64,000 nt of DNA from Bhargavaea cecembensis (GCF_000826125.2 NZ_LN651371.1:110107-174106), one strand, 5' to 3'. Positions 32,787 to 42,557 are shown, counted from the first letter of the stretch. Program-made: numbers and translations. Notes: generated by a model from the letters alone, not told the origin.

Positions 32787-34082
32787 TCAATATACATAGC
32801 CCCCAGTCGTCTTTTCCTGCAGTAACTTTATAGCTTCTTCCAGGTCTATATCCGCCTCAACATGTTTCGGCGTCCATGGAATATAAATATCGGGCTTAAT
32901 TCCTTGTTCAGCCCCTGCTTTGCGGTGATCTAATTGAGTTAATCGAGATGTTGCGTACATAAGTTTAAATCGGTCATCCCAAACCATTTCAGATAGATTC
33001 GAATAGTCGTTGACGCCCATCGTCGGCCTGCCAATCACCACTACCTTAGGGGATTGTTTGCACAGATAAACAAATATATCCCCTGCGCTCCCACAGTAAT
33101 TATCCGTTAGGACGACAATATTTTCAGGAAAGTCTAAGCCAGTGACTTCAAATCCGGAATCACTGTTCTCATCATCAAAATTAACAAATCCCTTTCCCCG
33201 ATACCTTTCCCAAGTTTGTTCTTTCCATTGTTTAAGTCCTTCGCGATACTCTTCATTTTCAATCGTTTCCAGTTCTTCATCAATCGCTTTTATGATTAAA
33301 TCTGCGTTCCTGTTTGTGCAGTTTACCTTCATATTATAGAAGGTGAAGTCAATTTTATTTGTTCCTTTGGGAAAGAGATACTTTTCCAAAGCTTTATACG
33401 ACAACGTACTCCCGCCTAAATTTGTCCGAACATCAATTATTAGGTTCGATGTATTCTCCAGGAGATCTTTATGTGCTTCTAATAATTGATCAATAGGTGC
33501 CGGCTCCCAGAAGTCAGACAGAGTCATAAGTAATGTATCATGATCGATTTTCCTGATGGTATGCTGCCGTTTGTATTCTGCTTTTTCGTATTTCTTTAAC
33601 TCGATAAGGCGAATATCGCCTTTTGCATCCATCACTTCAGCAAGATTATATTTTGGAATGACTCTTCTCCAGTCCTCACGCTCCGCCTTTGTTTCCATCA
33701 ATTCCCGTTGATGTTTTTCTATCAATTCCGATATAGGTAACTGATCCAGTGATAGAATTACCTCACCTAAGTTCAAGCGGTTTTCATTGGTAATCGCCGT
33801 GATATACAGCTTATCCTTATGCCGTCTTACCCGAAAACCGTTATCGAATTCCTCTTGTGAATGTTTTTCAATCAAACCGAAAGATAAGTGCGGGTCTTTA
33901 AAATCCAATAGATAATCCTGAACAATTTCTAAAAAGTCACTCACCATTAAATCATTGTTGCTCTCTAAACTCCTAATTCTATCTTCATAAGGACTTGGTT
34001 TATCCCAGCCTTTTTTGTCTATGTATCCCGAATAGTCATGGTGCATAATATTCACCAATTCCCGGAAGATTTCTGTGTACAT
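32787..34082 (-). CDS. S41-family peptidase-like protein, AT-rich gene
   Basis: A 431-residue protein whose C-terminal half resembles the tail-specific (S41) protease domain: NLIIDVRTNLGGSTLSYKAL, then VVLTDNYCGSAGDIFVYLCK with the candidate serine in C-G-S-A-G-D, and VVVIGRPTMGVNDYSNL. A catalytic lysine is not obvious. There is no signal peptide, unlike CtpA-type proteases. The gene is much more A+T-rich than the window average, suggesting transfer. Peptidase function is inferred from fold only. Confidence 0.7.
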   Translation of the reverse strand: MYTEIFRELVNIMHHDYSGYIDKKGWDKPSPYEDRIRSLESNNDLMVSDFLEIVQDYLLDFKDPHLSFGLIEKHSQEEFDNGFRVRRHKDKLYITAITNENRLNLGEVILSLDQLPISELIEKHQRELMETKAEREDWRRVIPKYNLAEVMDAKGDIRLIELKKYEKAEYKRQHTIRKIDHDTLLMTLSDFWEPAPIDQLLEAHKDLLENTSNLIIDVRTNLGGSTLSYKALEKYLFPKGTNKIDFTFYNMKVNCTNRNADLIIKAIDEELETIENEEYREGLKQWKEQTWERYRGKGFVNFDDENSDSGFEVTGLDFPENIVVLTDNYCGSAGDIFVYLCKQSPKVVVIGRPTMGVNDYSNLSEMVWDDRFKLMYATSRLTQLDHRKAGAEQGIKPDIYIPWTPKHVEADIDLEEAIKLLQEKTTGGYVY

Positions 34083-34468
34083 CTTTTCACGCCCCTTTAA
34101 AAATATCTGTATCCCAGTAATGAGTTCATTTACGGCACCTACTTATAAATTTTGAGTCGTCAGATTAACGCGGCAGTCGGTAGATTCCCTATCCTAATTG
34201 GCAGGTGAGCATCTTCAACCGGTAAATAACATGAAAAAGTCGGAATATTGCAGTTTTATCTTACCACGATTTTCGTCTGCTCTTCAAGATTATCCTGCTA
34301 TCTGTTCCTAATTCATTCAATATGAAAGCTAGTAAATCCTTTTCCAAAGGCTTTGTTATATAATACCGTTGATAAAAAAATAATAAAGACCCATTTCTAG
34401 GTCCTTGTTTCGCTGAATCACTTCATCTTCTGTCTTTAGTTGATAAAATGTTACACAATTGCACTCCA
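34083..34468. other. AT-rich intergenic region without recognised features
   Basis: The 386 bp upstream of the S41-like gene are A+T-rich and carry only short frames without binding sites. They presumably contain its promoter. No repeat or clear hairpin was seen. Confidence 0.5.
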
Positions 34469-34771
34469 TTAGCTGAAGAAAAAATAGCCATACGCTGTTA
34501 CACCCACAATTCCTAACAAGGCAAGAAAAGCACTTGTAGAAAAATTGGTCTTTCCTCTTTTCCAGCTTACAATACTTGTAGTAAACCAACTAATAAACAC
34601 CATAATGACACCAATATGCTGAATCCACTTTGCATCTAGTATAATGCCTGAGTATGTAATCAATAGGCCCAGAACTAATAACCCTACCCCCAAAAGAGCT
34701 ATTGGTTGTTTAAATTCATCTTTAAATCTTTGTTTTTCTTTACTATCCATTTTTAAGTAATCATTTATCAT
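34469..34771 (-). CDS. Hypothetical membrane protein
   Basis: A 100-residue protein with a charged start (MINDYLKMDSKEKQRFKDEF) and three membrane helices: PIALLGVGLLVLGLLITYSG, WIQHIGVIMVFISWFTTSIV and AFLALLGIVGVTAYGYFFF. No clear ribosome-binding site precedes the ATG chosen. Like its neighbour it is A+T-rich. No family recognised. Confidence 0.5.
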   Translation of the reverse strand: MINDYLKMDSKEKQRFKDEFKQPIALLGVGLLVLGLLITYSGIILDAKWIQHIGVIMVFISWFTTSIVSWKRGKTNFSTSAFLALLGIVGVTAYGYFFFS

Positions 34772-34936
34772 AAAAAAGGTCGGCAAAATTCATATTGATA
34801 TAACAAAGAGAATCTGTATCATTTCGCATACTCCTCTCCGACCTTTATCAATAATTTGACTTCGTTTGTTGAATAACTCTGAGCTTTAATATTCATACGT
34901 TCTTAATGATTGATAAGTTTCAGAGCCTTTCCGAAA

Positions 34937-34971
34937 AGAAAGAGCCACCGCTCCAACCGGTGGCTCTTTAC
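34937..34971 (-). terminator. Terminator of the aceA-aceB operon
   Basis: AAAGAGCCACCG and CGGTGGCTCTTT form a 12-bp stem, followed by T residues on the minus strand. Confidence 0.88.
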
Positions 34972-34986
34972 ATATTGGCTTCTGCC

Positions 34987-35112
34987 TCACAGCTCCTGCT
35001 TTCCGATGCACCGCTCGCACTCGTGATGAGGGGACTCGACTTTCTCGATGATTTCGCAGCCGCATTCCACACAGATCTTCTTCATCTTCGGTTTCCGGTT
35101 GATGTTTGTCAT
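34987..35112 (-). CDS. Small zinc-ribbon protein at the end of the glyoxylate operon (YhfH-like)
   Basis: A 41-residue protein starting MTNINRKPKMKKICVECGCE and ending in HHECERCIGKQEL. Two CxxC pairs (CVEC, CERC) separated by 16 residues, plus C and HH between, form a zinc-ribbon-like site resembling the YhfH protein at 32341. The ribosome-binding site GGAGGAGATCT is very strong. It starts 26 bp after the aceB stop and ends just before the terminator, so it is the third gene of the operon. Function unknown. Confidence 0.7.
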   Translation of the reverse strand: MTNINRKPKMKKICVECGCEIIEKVESPHHECERCIGKQEL

Positions 35113-35138
35113 TCAGATCTCCTCCTGTGTTGGTTGGA

Positions 35139-36746
35139 TTAGTTCAGTTGTCCATAACCCGGCAGCGTGAGGAATTCTTCAAATTCGTCTTTTTCCGTGA
35201 GTTCGGTGAACAGGTCGGCGGCCTGCTGGATTTTGCCTTCGGCGAATCGGTCGGCGCCTTGTTCTTTGCGGATCTTCCACAGTTCTTCCTGGAGCAGCTG
35301 ACGGAACAGGCCGGCGGTGATGTCGCGGCCGTCGTCGAGCCTGGCCTCCGGGTGGCGGATCCATTGCCAGATCTGAGAGCGTGAGATTTCGGCGGTCGCG
35401 GCGTCCTCCATCAGATTGTTGATCGGGACGGCGCCGCTTCCGCACAGCCACGCGGCGATGTAGCGGATGCCGACGTTGATGTTCGTCCGGATGCCTTCCT
35501 CGGTGATCGTGCCTTCCGGGACCTGAAGCAGATCCGCGGCGGTCACGTGCACGTCTTCGCGCTTGTTGTCGAGCTGGTTCGGCCGTTCGCCGAGCACCCG
35601 GTCAAATTCTCTCATGGCGACCGGAACGAGTCCCGGGTGGGCGACCCACGTGCCGTCGTGGCCGTCGGTCGCTTCCCGCCGTTTGTCTTCCGCGACTTTT
35701 TGGAATGCGTCGGCGTTCGCTTCCTCGTCGCCTTTCACCGGAATCTGCGCGGCCATGCCGCCGATCGCCATCGCGCCCCGCCGGTGGCATGTCTTCACAC
35801 AAAGCTGCGTGTAGGCCCGCATGAACGGCGCGGTCATCGTCACCTGGCTGCGGTCCGGCACGAGCACTTCCGGCTGGTTGCGGAACCGTTTCACGTAGCT
35901 GAAAATGTAGTCCCAGCGCCCGCAGTTGAGACCCGCCGCATGGTCGCGCAGCTCATAGAGGATTTCATCCATCTCAAATGCGGCGAGAATCGTCTCGATC
36001 AGGACGGTCGCCCGGATCGTGCCGTTCGGGATGCCGAGCCGCTCCTGTGCATACTCGAACACGTCGTTCCAGAGCCGTGCCTCCAGATGGCTTTCGACCT
36101 TCGGCAAGTAGAAGTACGGCCCGGTCCCCCGTCGGATCTGTTCCTGTGCGTTATGGTAGAAGAACAGTCCGAAGTCGAACAGGCTGCCGGATATCGGCTC
36201 GCCGTCCACCGTCACATGGCGCTCGTCGAGGTGCCAGCCCCTCGGCCGTACGATGAGCACGGCCGTTTTTTCATTCAGCTTATATTCTTTCCCGTCGGAT
36301 TCCCTCGTATAGGAGATCGTCCGCCGTACAGCGTCGGATAGGTTTTTCTGACCCTCGACCATGTTTTCCCAAGTCGGGCTCGTCGCGTCTTCAAAGCAGG
36401 CCATGAACGTCTTTGCGCCTGAATTGAGCGCGTTGATGACCATTTTGCGTTCGACCGGACCGGTGATCTCCGTCCGGCGGTCTTTCAGGTCGTCCGGAAT
36501 CGGTGCGACCGTCCATTCGCTTTCCCGGATCTGTTCCGTCTCAGGAAGGAAATCCGGCTGTTCGCCGGCGTCGAACCGGGCCTGCCGCTCCTGCCTTTTC
36601 TCCAGCAGCTCCAGCCGGCGCCCGTTGAACCGCTCATGCAGCTCGGCGAGAAAAGCGAGTGCGTCCGGTGTCAAGATTTCCGGTGAATACGGCGTCTTGC
36701 CGCCCGTCACGGTGATCGTCCGCAATTCTGTCGTCTTGTTCGTCAT
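35139..36746 (-). CDS. aceB: Malate synthase A
   Basis: Condenses glyoxylate with acetyl-CoA to malate in the glyoxylate shunt. The 535-residue product has the family blocks [55 protein letters not shown] with the catalytic arginine and glutamate, [15 protein letters not shown], and the C-terminal [15 protein letters not shown] near the general-base aspartate. It follows aceA by 18 bp in one operon, so acetate or fatty-acid growth is served together with the acyl-CoA ligases elsewhere in the window. Confidence 0.96.
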   Translation of the reverse strand: MTNKTTELRTITVTGGKTPYSPEILTPDALAFLAELHERFNGRRLELLEKRQERQARFDAGEQPDFLPETEQIRESEWTVAPIPDDLKDRRTEITGPVERKMVINALNSGAKTFMACFEDATSPTWENMVEGQKNLSDAVRRTISYTRESDGKEYKLNEKTAVLIVRPRGWHLDERHVTVDGEPISGSLFDFGLFFYHNAQEQIRRGTGPYFYLPKVESHLEARLWNDVFEYAQERLGIPNGTIRATVLIETILAAFEMDEILYELRDHAAGLNCGRWDYIFSYVKRFRNQPEVLVPDRSQVTMTAPFMRAYTQLCVKTCHRRGAMAIGGMAAQIPVKGDEEANADAFQKVAEDKRREATDGHDGTWVAHPGLVPVAMREFDRVLGERPNQLDNKREDVHVTAADLLQVPEGTITEEGIRTNINVGIRYIAAWLCGSGAVPINNLMEDAATAEISRSQIWQWIRHPEARLDDGRDITAGLFRQLLQEELWKIRKEQGADRFAEGKIQQAADLFTELTEKDEFEEFLTLPGYGQLN

Positions 36747-36764
36747 CTCGATCCGCTCCCTTCC

Positions 36765-38042
36765 TCAAACAAACTGTGCCGTTTCCGTCGATCCTTCCAT
36801 CGCTGTCGTGGAAGAAGTGCCGCCCGAAATGACCTGTGCCACTTCGTCGAAGTAGCCCGTGCCGACTTCGCGCTGGTGGCGGGTCGCCGTGTAGCCTTTC
36901 TCCTCGCTTGCGAATTCGGCCTGCTGAAGGCGGGAATAGGCAGCCATGCCTTCGTCCTTGTAGGCGTGGGCGAGTTCGAACATGCCGTGGTTGAGCGCGT
37001 GGAAGCCGGCGAGCGTGACGAACTGGAACTTGTAGCCCATCTTGCCGAGCTCGCGCTGGTACTCGGCGATCGTCTCCTGATCGAGGTTCGCTTCCCAGTT
37101 GAACGACGGCGAGCAGTTGTAGGCGAGCATCTTGCCCGGGAATTTCGCATGGATTGCGTCCGCGAACTGCTTCGCCTCTTCAAGCGACGGGTGGGACGTT
37201 TCGCACCAGACGAGGTCTGCGTACGGCGCATAGGCGAGGCCCCGTGCGATCGCCTGGTCGATGCCGGCACGCGTGCGGTAGAATCCTTCCGGCGTGCGCT
37301 CTCCTGTGATGAATTCCTGATCCGCCGGGTCGACGTCGCTCGTGATCAGATCCGCGGCATCGGCGTCGGTGCGTGCGATGATGAGTGTCGGCACCCCGAG
37401 GACATCAGCCGCGAGGCGTGCCGCGATCAGGTTGCGGACCGCGTTCTGCGTCGGGAGAAGGACCTTCCCTCCGAGGTGGCCGCATTTCTTCTCGGACGCG
37501 AGCTGGTCCTCGAAGTGGACGCCCGCCGCACCGGCCTCGATCATCGACTTCATCAGCTCGAAGACGTTCAGCGGACCGCCGAACCCGGCTTCCGCGTCGG
37601 CCACGATCGGCGCGAACCAGTCGAACCCTTCGCGTCCTTCCGAGCGGTCGATCTGGTCTGCACGCTGGAGCGCCTGGTTGATCCGCTTGACGACCTGCGG
37701 CACGCTGTTCACCGGATACAGGCTCTGGTCCGGATACATCTGTCCGGCGACGTTCGCATCCGCCGCCACCTGCCAGCCGCTCAGATAGATCGCCTTCAGT
37801 CCGGCCTTCACCTGCTGCATCGCCTGGTTCCCGGTAAGTGCGCCGAGCGCGTTGATGAACGGCTCTTCATGAAGGGACTTCCAGAGACGCTCCGATCCGC
37901 GCCGTGCGAGCGTGTGCTCGACCTGTACCGATCCGCGCAGCCTGTATACGTCCTCCGCCGCGTACGGGCGTTCGATTCCGTTCCACCGCTCTTCTTTCCA
38001 GCCAGCCTCGATTTGTTGGATTTCCTTTTGTTTTGTCGTCAT
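36765..38042 (-). CDS. aceA: Isocitrate lyase
   Basis: Cleaves isocitrate to succinate and glyoxylate, the entry step of the glyoxylate shunt. The 425-residue product shows [20 protein letters not shown], the signature [16 protein letters not shown] with the catalytic cysteine, [12 protein letters not shown], and YNCSPSFNW. The ATG at 38040-38042 after AAAGGTG is preferred over a GTG three codons upstream. It is first in the aceA-aceB-zinc-ribbon operon and diverges from a LytTR-type regulator, with a 7-bp inverted repeat in the shared upstream region. Confidence 0.96.
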   Translation of the reverse strand: MTTKQKEIQQIEAGWKEERWNGIERPYAAEDVYRLRGSVQVEHTLARRGSERLWKSLHEEPFINALGALTGNQAMQQVKAGLKAIYLSGWQVAADANVAGQMYPDQSLYPVNSVPQVVKRINQALQRADQIDRSEGREGFDWFAPIVADAEAGFGGPLNVFELMKSMIEAGAAGVHFEDQLASEKKCGHLGGKVLLPTQNAVRNLIAARLAADVLGVPTLIIARTDADAADLITSDVDPADQEFITGERTPEGFYRTRAGIDQAIARGLAYAPYADLVWCETSHPSLEEAKQFADAIHAKFPGKMLAYNCSPSFNWEANLDQETIAEYQRELGKMGYKFQFVTLAGFHALNHGMFELAHAYKDEGMAAYSRLQQAEFASEEKGYTATRHQREVGTGYFDEVAQVISGGTSSTTAMEGSTETAQFV

Positions 38043-38126
38043 ATCCGCCACACCTTTCCAGATTTTTTATGGCTGCCGTGAAAAATAGTCCTTTTAGACT
38101 GTTCCACAACAGGGGTTGTTGTTGTA

Positions 38127-38149
38127 GATTACTATATAACAGAGTAATC
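38127..38149. promoter_or_regulatory. Inverted repeat between aceA and the LytTR gene
   Basis: GATTACT and AGTAATC are perfect 7-bp arms over a 9-bp A+T-rich spacer, in the intergenic region shared by the two divergent genes. A second small inverted repeat, ACAAC/GTTGT, lies just to its left. Confidence 0.5.
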
Positions 38150-38229
38150 AATCTTGTCTGTGCTTTCTGACAAAAAGGGGGAAATGGATGATGAAGGCAG
38201 GGGAAAATCCGATGAACGGAGGAGATGGG

Positions 38230-38880
38230 ATGACGAACGCTGTGTTGGAACAGTTCACGACCATGATCGGGGAATGGATTCCGGAGGAGGCGGCGCTCGC
38301 GGTGGCCGCGGGCGGCAAGTATGTTCATTTCAACGGGAAGGGGCACCGGATTCCGCTTGCGGCGGGCGCGCCGGTCGAACCCGGCAGCATCGCCCACCGG
38401 GTACTCAAGGAAAGGAAACGGACGGAAGCCTATTTGGACGGCAGCGACGAGATCCCTCCTTATTACGGGATCGGCTACCCGGTGGAAGTCGGCGAAGAAC
38501 CCGGCGCGGTCGTCGTCCTTCTGCCGCCGGGCTGGCGGCCGCCCGGCGAAGATCCGGTCCGCTTCCTCACCGGACGGCAGGATGACGAGTGGGTCCCCGT
38601 CCCGGTCGGCAAAATCACGCATATCGAGAGCGCTGACAAGAAGACCTGGTTTTACTTGGACGGCGAAGCCTACTCGACGACCCAGACGCTGAAGCAGCTG
38701 GAAACCGTGCTGCCGGAATCCTTCCACCGGATCCACCGGTCTTATCTCGTCAACACCGACGCGATTGTCCGCATCCGGAAAGACTTCACCGGGAACCTTC
38801 TTGTCGAAACGACCGACGGCGAGGAGCTCCCCGTCAGCCAGACATATGCCTCGGCGCTGAGGGGAACGTTCGGGTTTTGA
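38230..38880 (+). CDS. LytTR-type transcriptional regulator
   Basis: A 216-residue protein. The C-terminal 100 residues are a LytTR DNA-binding domain: a GKITHIESADKKTWFYLDGE strand pair, TLKQLETVLPESFHRIHRSY, LVNTDAIVRIRKDF and ELPVSQTYASALRGTF. The N-terminal 115 residues have no receiver aspartate and could be a small ligand-binding domain. GGAGGAG precedes the ATG at 38230; an ATG 14 codons upstream is a weaker option. Its place, divergent from aceA, suggests it controls the glyoxylate genes, which is inference. Confidence 0.78.
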   Translation: MTNAVLEQFTTMIGEWIPEEAALAVAAGGKYVHFNGKGHRIPLAAGAPVEPGSIAHRVLKERKRTEAYLDGSDEIPPYYGIGYPVEVGEEPGAVVVLLPPGWRPPGEDPVRFLTGRQDDEWVPVPVGKITHIESADKKTWFYLDGEAYSTTQTLKQLETVLPESFHRIHRSYLVNTDAIVRIRKDFTGNLLVETTDGEELPVSQTYASALRGTFGF

Positions 38881-38921
38881 TTGCGGGAAAATAAAATCCA
38901 AGAGGCCCGGACTTCATTCAA

Positions 38922-38964
38922 AATAATGCCGCCCTGCTTATCCACAGCAGGGCGGCATTTCACT
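38922..38964. terminator. Bidirectional terminator
   Basis: ATGCCGCCCTGC and GCAGGGCGGCAT form a 12-bp stem with A/T flanks on both sides, between the LytTR gene and the convergent membrane-protein gene. Confidence 0.88.
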
Positions 38965-38976
38965 ATTGAATATCAA

Positions 38977-39243
38977 TCAGCCTTTCACTTCTCCTCTCTC
39001 CTTCCGAGTAAGCAGGAACAGCCAGATTGTCAGGGCAAGCGGGATGAGCGGGATGTAGCCGGCCCAGAAGAAAGGCGGCATGGCACCGAGATACCAAGTG
39101 CCCGGATAGATCAGGATGGTGCTCGCAAGCATCCACTTCCATGACCGCTTAATCAAAGAGACGATGAAACAGACGGCGGCTGCAATCAACGTCGGATAAA
39201 ACAGGCCCAGATAACCAAGCAGAACGCCCATGATCGCTTCCAT
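38977..39243 (-). CDS. Hypothetical membrane protein
   Basis: An 88-residue, three-helix membrane protein beginning MEAIMGVLLGYLGLFYPTLI, with a W-rich middle and a basic tail (TRKERGEVKG). AAGGGGCGAAGG lies before the ATG. Not recognised. Confidence 0.6.
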   Translation of the reverse strand: MEAIMGVLLGYLGLFYPTLIAAAVCFIVSLIKRSWKWMLASTILIYPGTWYLGAMPPFFWAGYIPLIPLALTIWLFLLTRKERGEVKG

Positions 39244-39520
39244 GATTCCTTCGCCCCTTCCCTTGCTTGATATAACACTTCCTATTCAACTTACTTCTCT
39301 TTCCCAATCGAAATTCCTCCAAGGGTGAGCCGCTTCCCTATCATTTAAGTTGGCCGGCGAATCCTGTCCGACCACCCATTTTCTTAAACAGCCCTTAACC
39401 GTGCTGTCTGAAGCTTTCCATCAGCAATTAGGGAGACGCTCAGGTTTTCAATGGGGAGAATAATTTCGGAGGGCGAGGTGACGAAAAGCGGCGAGTTTGC
39501 AGGCTGGAAAATAAAACCTG

Positions 39521-39604
39521 GACGACTCGGGGCCGAATGCGGACGACTCAGCCCCGGATGTGTCCGACTCGAGGCCGTATCCGGACGACTCGCCACGGAT
39601 GTCA
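39521..39604 (-). repeat. 21-bp tandem repeat array G (4 units)
   Basis: Units at 39521, 39542, 39563 and 39584. On the minus strand each contains GAGTCGTCCGNAT or a near variant followed by a GGCC-type end. It points left, away from the hairpin at 39620-39657, and is mirrored by array H. Confidence 0.9.
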
Positions 39605-39619
39605 CTCTGCAGATTGAAT

Positions 39620-39657
39620 AACGCCGCCCGGCTCAACCATGGCCGGGCGGCATTTTG
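39620..39657 (+). terminator. Hairpin between repeat arrays G and H
   Basis: GCCGCCCGGC and GCCGGGCGGC form a 10-bp stem followed by ATTTTGCATTT. No gene ends here, so its role as a terminator is unclear. It is centred between the two arrays. Confidence 0.7.
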
Positions 39658-39670
39658 CATTTGAGTCGGC

Positions 39671-39754
39671 GAGTGAGGAGAGTTCGGCCTCGAGTGAGGA
39701 GAGTTTGAGCCCGAGTAAGGAGAGTTCGGCCTCGAGTGAGGAGAGTTCGAACAT
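39671..39754 (+). repeat. 21-bp tandem repeat array H (4 units)
   Basis: Units at 39671, 39692, 39713 and 39734 begin GAGTGAGGAGAGTT and are followed by CGGCCTC or a variant. It points right, away from the hairpin. Same framework as arrays A and I but a different core. Confidence 0.9.
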
Positions 39755-39795
39755 CAGACCAGCCTCCCTACCCTCCCCTTTTCTCCGTTCAATAC

Positions 39796-39834
39796 AAAAA
39801 CCAGGAGCGGGTCGCTTCCCCTGCTCCTGGTTTC
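39796..39834 (-). terminator. Terminator of the hemE-hemH operon
   Basis: AACCAGGAGC and GCTCCTGGTT form a 10-bp stem, with TTTTTGTATT on the minus strand, right after the hemH stop. Confidence 0.88.
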
Positions 39835-39839
39835 GTCAA

Positions 39840-40772
39840 TTATTGATTCACAACGTCCATCACCGCGTCCGCCATCGCGTCGATGAAGAGCGGGTCGGTG
39901 TTCGGCATAGCCGGGCGGTAGTACGCGGCGCCGATTTCGTCGCAGACGACTTTGCATTCGTAGTCGTTGTCATACAGCACTTCGAGGTGTTCGGCGACGA
40001 AGCCGAGCGGCGTGTAGACGAACGCTTTGTAGCCGTGTTCGTTGTACAGGTCGCGCGTCAGGTCCTGGACGTCCGGTCCGAGCCAAGGGTCCGGCGTGTT
40101 GCCTTCGGACTGCCAGCCGACCGCATACGTTTCGACGCCGGCCGCGTCCGCGACGAGCTTAGCCGTTTCATTCAACTGGTCCGGGTACGGGTCGCCGAGT
40201 TCCTTGATCTTCTCCGGCAGCGAGTGCGCGGAGACGACGAGGCAGGCCTCGGACCGCTGTTCTTCCGGCATGGACGCGTACTCTTCCTTGATCTTGTCCG
40301 CCCAGTACTGGATGAACTTCGGCTGGCGATAGAAGTCGTGGACCGACTGGATCGTCATATTGCCGAGCTCGGCCGCTTTTTCTTCGGCGCGCGTGTTGTA
40401 CGATTTCACCGAGAACGTGGAGTAGTGCGGCGCGAGGACGATCGTCACGGCTTCCGTGATGCCGTCTTCGTGCATCTTCTCGACCGTGTCTTCGATGAAC
40501 GGACGGATGTGCTTGAGTCCGACGTACACCTTGAACTCGATGTCGTCCTGGATTTCGTTGAGCCGCTTGCCGAGTGCTTCCGCCTGTTCGTCGGTCGTGC
40601 GGGCGAGCGGGGAGATGCCGCCGATCGCCTCGTAGCGGTTCTTCAGGTCTTCGAGCTGCTCCGGCGCCGGCTTGCGGCCGTGGCGGATGTGGGTGTAGTA
40701 CGGTTCGATATCTTCTTCTTTATAAGGGGTCCCGTACGCCATGACGAGGAGGCCCATTGTCTTTTTCGCCAT
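39840..40772 (-). CDS. hemH: Ferrochelatase (coproporphyrin ferrochelatase type)
   Basis: Inserts iron into coproporphyrin III in the Gram-positive haem route. The 310-residue product begins [20 protein letters not shown] and carries [11 protein letters not shown], the substrate-loop [20 protein letters not shown], the metal-site histidine in [11 protein letters not shown], and [20 protein letters not shown]. The terminal [19 protein letters not shown] block is the usual Firmicutes form. The ATG at 40770-40772 after AAGGTG is chosen over a GTG three codons earlier. It lies 25 bp after hemE. hemY, the next gene in B. subtilis, does not follow. Confidence 0.96.
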   Translation of the reverse strand: MAKKTMGLLVMAYGTPYKEEDIEPYYTHIRHGRKPAPEQLEDLKNRYEAIGGISPLARTTDEQAEALGKRLNEIQDDIEFKVYVGLKHIRPFIEDTVEKMHEDGITEAVTIVLAPHYSTFSVKSYNTRAEEKAAELGNMTIQSVHDFYRQPKFIQYWADKIKEEYASMPEEQRSEACLVVSAHSLPEKIKELGDPYPDQLNETAKLVADAAGVETYAVGWQSEGNTPDPWLGPDVQDLTRDLYNEHGYKAFVYTPLGFVAEHLEVLYDNDYECKVVCDEIGAAYYRPAMPNTDPLFIDAMADAVMDVVNQ

Positions 40773-40797
40773 TCTGTTCACCTTCCGGTTGGTAGAA

Positions 40798-41844
40798 TTA
40801 TTTGCGCAGTTCGGCCGAGTACGTATGGACGAGTTCGGTGAGCTTCTTCAGCGTGGCCGGCTGGACATCCGGGAAGACGCCGTGGCCGAGGTTGAAGATG
40901 TGCGAGCCGTGCTCGACGCCCTGCTCGATGATTTCCTTCGCGCGGGCTTCGATGATCGGCCAGTCGGCGAGCAGCATCGACGGGTCAAGGTTGCCCATGA
41001 CCGGCTTCTTGATGCCGCGTGCGTCCGCTTCCTTGATCGGCAGGCGCCAGTCGAGTCCGACGACGTCGACCGGGAGATCGTTCCATTCGTTGGCGAGATG
41101 GCTTGCGCCGACGCCGAATGTGATGAGCGGGACGCCCGTCTCTTTCAGCTCGCTGAAGATGCGGGTCATGACCGGCTTGATGAACGTCCGGTAATCCGCC
41201 ACGTTCAAAGCCCCGACCCACGAATCAAACAGCTGGATCGCCTTCGCGCCGGCCGCGACCTGCGCCTTCACGTAGGCGATGTTCATGTCCGCCAGTTTGT
41301 CCATGAGTGCCTGCCAGGCTTCCGGCTCGGACACCATGAACGATTTCGTCAGGTTGTAGCTGCGGGACGGGCCGCCTTCGATCATGTAGCTTGCGAGCGT
41401 GAACGGCGCGCCGGCGAATCCGATGAGCGGGACGTCCAGCTGCTCTTGCGTGAGGAGCTTGATCGTTTCCAGCACATACGGCACCTGTTCTTCGGCATGG
41501 AATTCGCCGAGCCTGTCGATGTCGGCACGCGAGCGGACCGGGTTCGAGATGACCGGCCCGATGCCCGATTTGATCTTTACGTCGACACCGATCCCGACGA
41601 GCGGCGTGACGATGTCCTTGTAAAGGATCGCCGCATCGACGTTGTACTGGTCGACCGGCAGCTTCGTCACGTACGCGCAAAGCTCCGGCTGATGCGTGAT
41701 CTCCTCGAGCGAATACTTTTCCTTCAGCTTGCGGTATTCCGGCTGCGAACGGCCGGCCTGCCGCATGTACCAGACCGGCGTGTGGTCGACTTTCTCCCCG
41801 CGCGCCGCCCGGATCAGTGTGTCATTGAATGTTCCCATCGGCAT
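40798..41844 (-). CDS. hemE: Uroporphyrinogen decarboxylase
   Basis: Converts uroporphyrinogen III to coproporphyrinogen III. The 348-residue product has the signature [16 protein letters not shown], the [13 protein letters not shown] segment with the catalytic aspartate, [15 protein letters not shown], and [10 protein letters not shown]. The ATG at 41842-41844, with AGGGATCG upstream, gives [13 protein letters not shown]; the far longer open frame upstream is not coding. First gene of hemE-hemH and divergent from hmoB, so haem synthesis and breakdown genes face each other. Confidence 0.96.
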   Translation of the reverse strand: MPMGTFNDTLIRAARGEKVDHTPVWYMRQAGRSQPEYRKLKEKYSLEEITHQPELCAYVTKLPVDQYNVDAAILYKDIVTPLVGIGVDVKIKSGIGPVISNPVRSRADIDRLGEFHAEEQVPYVLETIKLLTQEQLDVPLIGFAGAPFTLASYMIEGGPSRSYNLTKSFMVSEPEAWQALMDKLADMNIAYVKAQVAAGAKAIQLFDSWVGALNVADYRTFIKPVMTRIFSELKETGVPLITFGVGASHLANEWNDLPVDVVGLDWRLPIKEADARGIKKPVMGNLDPSMLLADWPIIEARAKEIIEQGVEHGSHIFNLGHGVFPDVQPATLKKLTELVHTYSAELRK

Positions 41845-42032
41845 CGATCCCTGCTTTCTCCGTTGTTGATCCGTTACCAATATAGATGGCCCATCATTTA
41901 TTGTATAGAGAGGGGCGCGAATTGTCATAGAATTGACCTCGATCCCGACATCATTCGGACACAGTTGTTTGAAGCGCTCCGCGGACGGGGAAAAAGGAAC
42001 TAAGCAATGGCTTAAACAGGGAGGCTGGGAAC

Positions 42033-42557
42033 ATGAATTTCTACACGACAACCGGCACGCCGGACTTCATGGAAACGATCAGGAACAAGCACAGCGGCGA
42101 GGACATGGTCCTGCTTTACAGGGCCGGCAACGCACTGCTGCTGCACGAGACACAAGGCAAGACGCTGTTCCAAACGCCGAAGCAGTATGAAGTGATCGGC
42201 GCTTCCGGACAGCTTGCAAAACACGGTTATTATGTCATCAATAATATTCCGGTCACGGATGAAGGACGGCCGATCTTCGAGCACCGGTTCGAAAACCGGG
42301 CGAAGATGATGGACGGAGTGCCCGGCTTCCTCACCTACCGGCTGCTTCGCCCGGTAAAGTCGGACACGTACCGCGTGCTCACCGCATGGGACAGCAAAGA
42401 TCATTATGAGCTTTGGAAGGGCTCGAAGGCGTTCGAGCAGGCCCACGCCAAGCAGCGAGAAGCCACGACCGCCGAGAAAGTGCAGCACATCTTCACGAGC
42501 GCTTCGTACGTGACCGAGTACACGACGGAGAAAGCCGGCGAGGAAGAGAATGAATAA
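42033..42557 (+). CDS. hmoB: Haem-degrading monooxygenase HmoB (YhgC), IsdG-like
   Basis: A 174-residue protein with two ferredoxin-like halves. The N-terminal part ([20 protein letters not shown]) is a diverged domain; the C-terminal ABM domain has [20 protein letters not shown], the [11 protein letters not shown] strand, [19 protein letters not shown] and a catalytic-type N-W-H arrangement around N, W and H residues. It matches B. subtilis HmoB, which releases iron from haem. It is divergent from hemE, as in B. subtilis. GGGAGGC precedes the ATG; no Fur box was found by eye. Confidence 0.92.
   Translation: MNFYTTTGTPDFMETIRNKHSGEDMVLLYRAGNALLLHETQGKTLFQTPKQYEVIGASGQLAKHGYYVINNIPVTDEGRPIFEHRFENRAKMMDGVPGFLTYRLLRPVKSDTYRVLTAWDSKDHYELWKGSKAFEQAHAKQREATTAEKVQHIFTSASYVTEYTTEKAGEEENE

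Noticed and set aside
34356-34589. 77-codon frame overlapping the 34469 membrane-protein gene
   Set aside because: Other-frame shadow without start signal.
39639-40841. Plus-strand 400-codon frame starting in array H (SSASSEES repeats) and running opposite hemH
   Set aside because: The first part is repeat, the rest is the mirror of hemH.
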